Origin: Rhodospirillaceae bacterium
GTDB taxonomy: Bacteria; Pseudomonadota; Alphaproteobacteria; MPNO01; UBA2964
Assembly (NCBI GenBank): GCA_002724505.1
Contig: PBOV01000172.1
Span: forward strand, 1-10,238
Direction of reading: 5' to 3'
DNA: 10,238 bases
Made by a program: the position numbers and the translations under genes. The notes below the pieces were generated by a model that saw only the letters and a list, made by a program, of their open reading frames with translations, was not told the origin of the DNA and searched no databases. Below, in pieces: positions 6,845 through 10,238 of this stretch (its first letter is position 1; every line of letters starts with the position of its first letter).

Positions 6845-7432
6845 ATGTTTACGGGGATAATTACAGATGTTGGCGAAGTCCGGTCGATAGAGAAACATGG
6901 TGACATGAATATCGAAATCAATACGGGCTATAATACTGCGGAAATTGAATTAGGGGCTTCGATCGCATGTTCTGGCGCCTGTCTTACAGTCGTTGCAAAA
7001 GGTGATGGTTGGTTTGCCATAGAGGCTTCGGCTGAAACTCTCGAAAGAACAACAATTTGTGACTGGACCGTAGGAACTCGGGTAAATACCGAAAGAGCAA
7101 TGAAACTTGGCGAAGAACTTGGTGGTCATATTGTTTCAGGCCATGTAGACGGAATAGCGAAGATTTTATCGACAAAGATTGAGGGTGACAGTAAACGTTT
7201 TGAGTTTGAAGTCCCTGAAGACTTGAAATGTTTTATTGCTGAAAAGGGGTCAGTAGCACTTGAGGGCGTTTCTTTAACCGTTAATGAAGTGTCAGGGAAC
7301 CAGTTTGGTGTAAATATAATAAACCATACGCAGAGGTTTACCACCTTCGGTGAAAAGTCGGCAGGTGATAGAGTTAACCTCGAAATAGATATGTTGGCGC
7401 GGTATGTAAGCCGTCTAATGGAAAAGGAATAA
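6845..7432 (+). CDS. ribE: Riboflavin synthase alpha chain
   Basis: Last enzyme of the pathway: it dismutates two 6,7-dimethyl-8-ribityllumazine molecules to riboflavin and the pyrimidine precursor. The 195-residue protein contains two homologous lumazine-binding barrels, about 1-95 and 96-190. The first begins MFTGII and has GACLTV at 45-50. The junction is GGHIVSGHVDG at 93-103. The second has GVSLTVN at 141-147 and ends VNLEIDMLARYV at 177-188. First-barrel VNTERAM (80-86) corresponds to the more common VNLERA. GGGG (6835-6838), overlapping the end of ribD, precedes the ATG by six bases, and the intergenic gap is 3 bases. Some bacteria call this gene ribC. Confidence 0.97.
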   Translation: MFTGIITDVGEVRSIEKHGDMNIEINTGYNTAEIELGASIACSGACLTVVAKGDGWFAIEASAETLERTTICDWTVGTRVNTERAMKLGEELGGHIVSGHVDGIAKILSTKIEGDSKRFEFEVPEDLKCFIAEKGSVALEGVSLTVNEVSGNQFGVNIINHTQRFTTFGEKSAGDRVNLEIDMLARYVSRLMEKE

Positions 7433-7434
7433 AC

Positions 7435-8634
7435 GTGGCAGATCAACAAGCCGTCTCAAAAGAAAAATCAATATTAGCGGAGCCTAGAGATCTAAGTGCA
7501 GCTTTATCTTCTCCTGAAGAATTAATAGCCGATATTGCTGCTGGAAAAATGGTCGTGCTTGTCGATGATGAAGACCGCGAGAATGAGGGTGATCTCATTA
7601 TTGCTGGCGAAAAATGTGATGCCGATGCTGTGAATTTTATGGCTACCCATGGTCGTGGCCTCGTTTGTCTCTCTTTAACCAATGAACGAGTAAAGGGGCT
7701 TGGCCTTTCCATGATGGCTAAGGATAACAAGGAAACATTTAGTACGGCCTTTACAACGTCTATTGAGGCCCGCGAAGGTGTAACAACTGGAATTTCGGCC
7801 GGTGATCGTGCAAAAACAATTGAAGTAGCTATAAATGAACAAAATGGTGAAGAAAAAATAGTAAGCCCCGGTCATGTATTTCCCTTGGTAGCCCGTGACG
7901 GAGGGGTGCTAGTAAGAGCAGGGCACACTGAAGCAGCCGTTGATCTCTCCAGGCTGGCCGGGCTGAATCCCTCTGGTGTAATTTGTGAGATTATGAAAGA
8001 CGATGGGACTATGGCTCGTCTTCCGGATCTCGTGGGGGTTTGTGAAATACACGGATTAAGGTTGGGAACAATTGCCGATCTTATCGCTTATCGCTTGAGG
8101 CATGACGGGACCGTCAAAAGGACCATTGAAACTAATTTAAAGCGGACAGTTGGTGGTGAATTTGACCTTATTGTCTATGAAAGCGAAGTAAATGGTACGG
8201 AACATGTTGCTGTTGTGAAGGGTGATGTCACTAGTGATGAGTCAGTTTTGGTTCGAATGCACGCAATGAATATTCTCGATGATACATTGAGGGATATTAA
8301 GAATCCGCGAGCAGGTGAGTTAGAGATGTCATTGCGTATGATAGCTAAAGAAGGAAGAGGTGCGGTAGTTCTAATAAGAGACTCATGGAATGCACGTTTT
8401 TCTAATCAAGTTAGTCTCCGTGCAATAGAAACAGACGTACAGCCACTAAAGCCGAAAGGAGAAAAGTCAGCTCCAGTAATCCGAGATTATGGTATTGGTG
8501 CACAGATTTTGTGTGATCTTGGTATTAGTAAGATGCGGCTTTTGACTAATACTAAAGAGAGTACAATCAAGGGTATTGATGGATATGGTCTAAGTGTTAC
8601 GGAAAGGGTACCTATCCCCCGTTTGGAGGATTAA
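7435..8634 (+). CDS. ribB: 3,4-dihydroxy-2-butanone-4-phosphate synthase fused to a degenerate GTP cyclohydrolase II-like domain (RibBX-type)
   Basis: 399 residues from a GTG start with AAAGGAA just upstream, 2 bases after ribE. The N-terminal RibB domain (about 25-225) converts ribulose 5-phosphate to 3,4-dihydroxy-2-butanone 4-phosphate plus formate. Its active-site DDEDRENEGD (44-53), ATHGRGL and HTEAAVDL (164-171) are intact. The C-terminal domain (about 230-390) has the fold signatures of GTP cyclohydrolase II, including EGRGA and RDYGIGAQILCDLG. However, the zinc motif is gone: after His276 the three expected cysteines are Asn279, Asn290 and Arg292. Such fusions with a non-functional second domain (RibBX) are known in Proteobacteria. 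The DHBP synthase call is firm; GTP cyclohydrolase activity is not supported, so a separate ribA is predicted elsewhere. A ribBA annotation would be common but misleading. Confidence 0.94.
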   Translation: MADQQAVSKEKSILAEPRDLSAALSSPEELIADIAAGKMVVLVDDEDRENEGDLIIAGEKCDADAVNFMATHGRGLVCLSLTNERVKGLGLSMMAKDNKETFSTAFTTSIEAREGVTTGISAGDRAKTIEVAINEQNGEEKIVSPGHVFPLVARDGGVLVRAGHTEAAVDLSRLAGLNPSGVICEIMKDDGTMARLPDLVGVCEIHGLRLGTIADLIAYRLRHDGTVKRTIETNLKRTVGGEFDLIVYESEVNGTEHVAVVKGDVTSDESVLVRMHAMNILDDTLRDIKNPRAGELEMSLRMIAKEGRGAVVLIRDSWNARFSNQVSLRAIETDVQPLKPKGEKSAPVIRDYGIGAQILCDLGISKMRLLTNTKESTIKGIDGYGLSVTERVPIPRLED

Positions 8635-8657
8635 ATTTAAAAGAAAAGGGTTTTGCG

Positions 8658-9122
8658 ATGGCGGATGCGCCGCACATTATGATTGTTGAGTCGCGTTACT
8701 ATGAAGAGATTGCTGAGGAGTTGATCACTAGTGTTTTAAGTGAGCTAAAAAGCTTTGGAGCTACCTATGAGCGATTTGAGGTGCCTGGGGCTTTTGAAAT
8801 TCCAGCAGCAATAAAGTTTGCAATTGAGTCGAGTGAATTAGGTTCCTCCCAACGAAATTTTGATGGGTTTATCGCCCTTGGTTGTGTGATCAGAGGCCAA
8901 ACAAGCCATTACGATTACGTTTGTGGAGAGAGTGCACGTGGACTTCAAGATCTTGCTCTTAAATATTCTTTGGCGCTGGGTTATGGAATTTTGACCGTAG
9001 AAAATCAGGAGCAAGCCCTAGCACGCGCCCGTCGAAGCGAGCAAGATAGAGGGGGACATGCCGCACGGGCTTGTTTGCGTATGCTAGAATTGAAGAGCCA
9101 TTTTAAATTATTTTCACAATGA
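8658..9122 (+). CDS. ribH: 6,7-dimethyl-8-ribityllumazine synthase
   Basis: Condenses dihydroxybutanone phosphate (from the RibB domain) with the ribitylamino-pyrimidine to give lumazine, the substrate of RibE. Family members assemble as pentamers or larger shells. The protein has 154 residues with GAFEIP at 44-49, GCVIRGQTSHYDYV at 75-88 including catalytic His84, and GILTVENQEQALARA at 110-124. DRGGHAARA at 130-138 carries Arg131 where many homologues have Lys. AAAGGG at 8645-8650 precedes the ATG by seven bases. The 23-base gap after ribB is one of the larger gaps in the rib block and contains no obvious terminator. The stop overlaps the nusB start as ATGA. Confidence 0.97.
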   Translation: MADAPHIMIVESRYYEEIAEELITSVLSELKSFGATYERFEVPGAFEIPAAIKFAIESSELGSSQRNFDGFIALGCVIRGQTSHYDYVCGESARGLQDLALKYSLALGYGILTVENQEQALARARRSEQDRGGHAARACLRMLELKSHFKLFSQ

Positions 9123-9661
9123 TAGATGAGCCCGACTTCTCTTTGAGCAGGGGGGCGGGTTCAAGGCCTAGTCGTATAATAAACTTGTTTAGTGCTGCTC
9201 GGCTCGCAGCGGTTCAAGCGCTTTATCAAATAGAATTTAGTGGCTCAGCTGAAAATGCTGTAATAGAAGAGTTTCGTCTTCATCGTATAGGACAAGCGGA
9301 TGGGGAAGTCAGTGGTGGGCAAAAAGTTAATAATTTTTTATTTCAAGAGCTTGTTAATGGTTCGAGTAAATATAGAGAAGAGGTCGACGAGAAAATAATA
9401 TCGGTGCTAGATGAGACTTGGCCTCTGAAAAGACTCCCTATGGTCATGCGGTGTATTTTGCGGCTCGGGGCTTTTGAGCTAATTTATAAATTAGAGGTTC
9501 CCGCAGGGGTAGTTGTTAAGGAATACGTCGATCTCGCTCATTCTTTTTTTTCAGGTAAAGAGCCAGGGATGGTGAACGGCGTTCTTGACAAGCTCGCACG
9601 CCAGTTGCGACCGGGTGAATTGGAGGCGCGCCTTGAACGACGTGAAAAAACGTCCAAGTGA
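9119..9661 (+). CDS. nusB: Transcription antitermination factor NusB
   Basis: All-helical RNA-binding protein that pairs with NusE (S10) at boxA to promote antitermination in rRNA operons. 180 residues. A divergent N-terminal tail of about 25 residues precedes SAARLAAVQALYQIEF, the hallmark first helix. RCILRLGAFELIY, VPAGVVVKEYVDLAHSF and GMVNGVLDKLAR follow in the C-terminal half, all typical of NusB. The start overlaps the ribH stop in an ATGA junction, indicating translational coupling. The ribH-nusB-thiL order is widely conserved. The last 29 bases overlap the proposed thiL start. There is no clear SD directly ahead, consistent with re-initiation after ribH. Confidence 0.96.
   Translation: MIDEPDFSLSRGAGSRPSRIINLFSAARLAAVQALYQIEFSGSAENAVIEEFRLHRIGQADGEVSGGQKVNNFLFQELVNGSSKYREEVDEKIISVLDETWPLKRLPMVMRCILRLGAFELIYKLEVPAGVVVKEYVDLAHSFFSGKEPGMVNGVLDKLARQLRPGELEARLERREKTSK
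9622..9626 (+). promoter_or_regulatory. Ribosome binding site deciding the thiL start
   Basis: GGAGG, a strong Shine-Dalgarno core, lies six bases before TTG 9633 and fifteen before GTG 9642. Spacing therefore favours the rare TTG start inside the end of nusB. GTG 9642 remains possible, since the first clearly conserved residues (KRPSEFALIERLF) follow it. Confidence 0.55.
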
Positions 9662-10238
9662 ATTTGCTTTAATCGAACGGCTTTTTTCGCCGCTCACTAG
9701 CTCTCATACGGGTGCCGCAAATCTGAAAGACGATTGTGCAACATTACCAATAACTTCAGGGTATGACGCTATTTATTCTGTCGATACTTTGGTAGAAGGT
9801 GTCCATTTCTTCGGAGAAGACGCGGCTCACTCGGTTGCAAAGAAAATGCTCCGAGTGAGCCTATCAGATATTGCCGCATCGGGAGGATCTCCGCGGGGTT
9901 ACTTGATTGCCCTTAGTCTGCCAGGAGATATACCATTCGAATGGTTGGAAGATTTTGCGAAGGGCCTTGCAGAAGATCAAATCAAATTTAATGTTGTATT
10001 GTTGGGTGGTGATACAACTTCTACATCAGGCCCTTTAACACTCTCATTAACAGCTATAGGTGAAGTGCCAATAGGAAAGGCTATTCGGCGTTCGGGTGTT
10101 GATGTCGGTGACGATATTTACGTAACGGGAACCGTTGGTGATGCTGCGCTTGCTCTGAGCGTGGTTAACCAAATAGGTCGCAAAGAAGCCTTGCAACACT
10201 ATCCTAATCTGTTGGAGAGATATATTTTACCTCAACCC
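9633..10238 (+). CDS. thiL: Thiamine-monophosphate kinase (3' partial)
   Basis: ATP-dependent kinase that phosphorylates thiamine monophosphate to the active cofactor thiamine diphosphate. The frame runs open to the window end, giving 202 residues of an expected 320-340. Visible signatures in the PurM/AIR-synthetase-like N-terminal domain are RPSEFALIERLF, the metal-binding LKDDCATLP (Asp33, Asp34), SVDTLVEGVHF (Asp51), LRVSLSDIAASGG (Asp79), VVLLGGDTT (Asp127) and GDDIYVTGTVGDAALAL. The start is uncertain: TTG 9633 has the best SD spacing, while GTG 9642 would give a protein three residues shorter. It overlaps nusB by 29 bases (20 with the GTG start) and appears to be the last visible gene of the rib-nusB transcript. 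Truncation is due to the window edge. Confidence 0.95.
   Translation, partial: MNDVKKRPSEFALIERLFSPLTSSHTGAANLKDDCATLPITSGYDAIYSVDTLVEGVHFFGEDAAHSVAKKMLRVSLSDIAASGGSPRGYLIALSLPGDIPFEWLEDFAKGLAEDQIKFNVVLLGGDTTSTSGPLTLSLTAIGEVPIGKAIRRSGVDVGDDIYVTGTVGDAALALSVVNQIGRKEALQHYPNLLERYILPQP

Noticed and set aside
7126..7449. Minus-strand open frame of 107 codons opposite ribE
   Set aside because: It has no recognisable domain or good ribosome binding site and is antisense to strongly conserved riboflavin synthase sequence.
7400..8657. FMN riboswitch controlling ribB or ribH
   Set aside because: The gaps before these genes are 2 and 23 bases, far too short for an RFN element, and no such element is evident in the rpiB upstream region either.

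Overview
The window reads as the chromosome of an alphaproteobacterium, most likely Rhodospirillales-like but with a modest GC content (mid-40s percent by eye, not computed). Three things support this: the order rpiB-glyA-nrdR-ribD-ribE-ribB-ribH-nusB-thiL; a MucR/Ros-type regulator, a family largely confined to Alphaproteobacteria; and protein signatures of alphaproteobacterial type, including a ribB fused to a degenerate GTP cyclohydrolase II domain. No mobile element, phage gene, CRISPR array, rRNA or tRNA is visible.

Bases 1-2736 hold the end of an operon for a molybdenum hydroxylase of the xanthine dehydrogenase/CO-dehydrogenase-like family. It comprises a 5'-truncated [2Fe-2S] small subunit and, 3 bases later, a complete molybdopterin-binding large subunit. 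The large subunit has the catalytic Glu of the superfamily but not the active-site Cys of true (form I) CO dehydrogenase, so its substrate is unknown. No FAD subunit is visible.

Bases 2752-3195 hold a convergent MucR/Ros-family regulator on the minus strand, with an incomplete zinc-ligand set. A 17-bp AT palindrome lies exactly between the two convergent stops. The AT-rich interval 3196-3479 separates the regulator from the divergently transcribed rpiB. It contains a short palindrome built from two opposed TTGAC boxes and a repeated extended -10-like element.

Bases 3480-10238 are one tightly packed plus-strand cluster: rpiB (ribose/ribulose-5-phosphate isomerase), glyA (serine hydroxymethyltransferase), nrdR (ribonucleotide reductase repressor), ribD, ribE, ribBA-like, ribH (riboflavin synthesis), nusB (transcription antitermination) and thiL (thiamine-monophosphate kinase, cut by the window end). 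Gaps are at most 33 bases and several genes overlap, so co-transcription and translational coupling are likely.

The cluster is metabolically coherent. RpiB makes the ribulose-5-phosphate that the RibB domain turns into dihydroxybutanone phosphate. RibD makes the pyrimidine partner, RibH joins the two into lumazine and RibE dismutates lumazine to riboflavin. The missing step is GTP cyclohydrolase II: the C-terminal domain of the ribBA product lacks all the zinc cysteines, so a real RibA should be encoded elsewhere. The window is mostly well-understood housekeeping DNA. I see no convincing evidence of a wholly undescribed system; the most interesting points are the degenerate RibBA domain, the regulator with its divergent control region, and the unassigned molybdenum hydroxylase.
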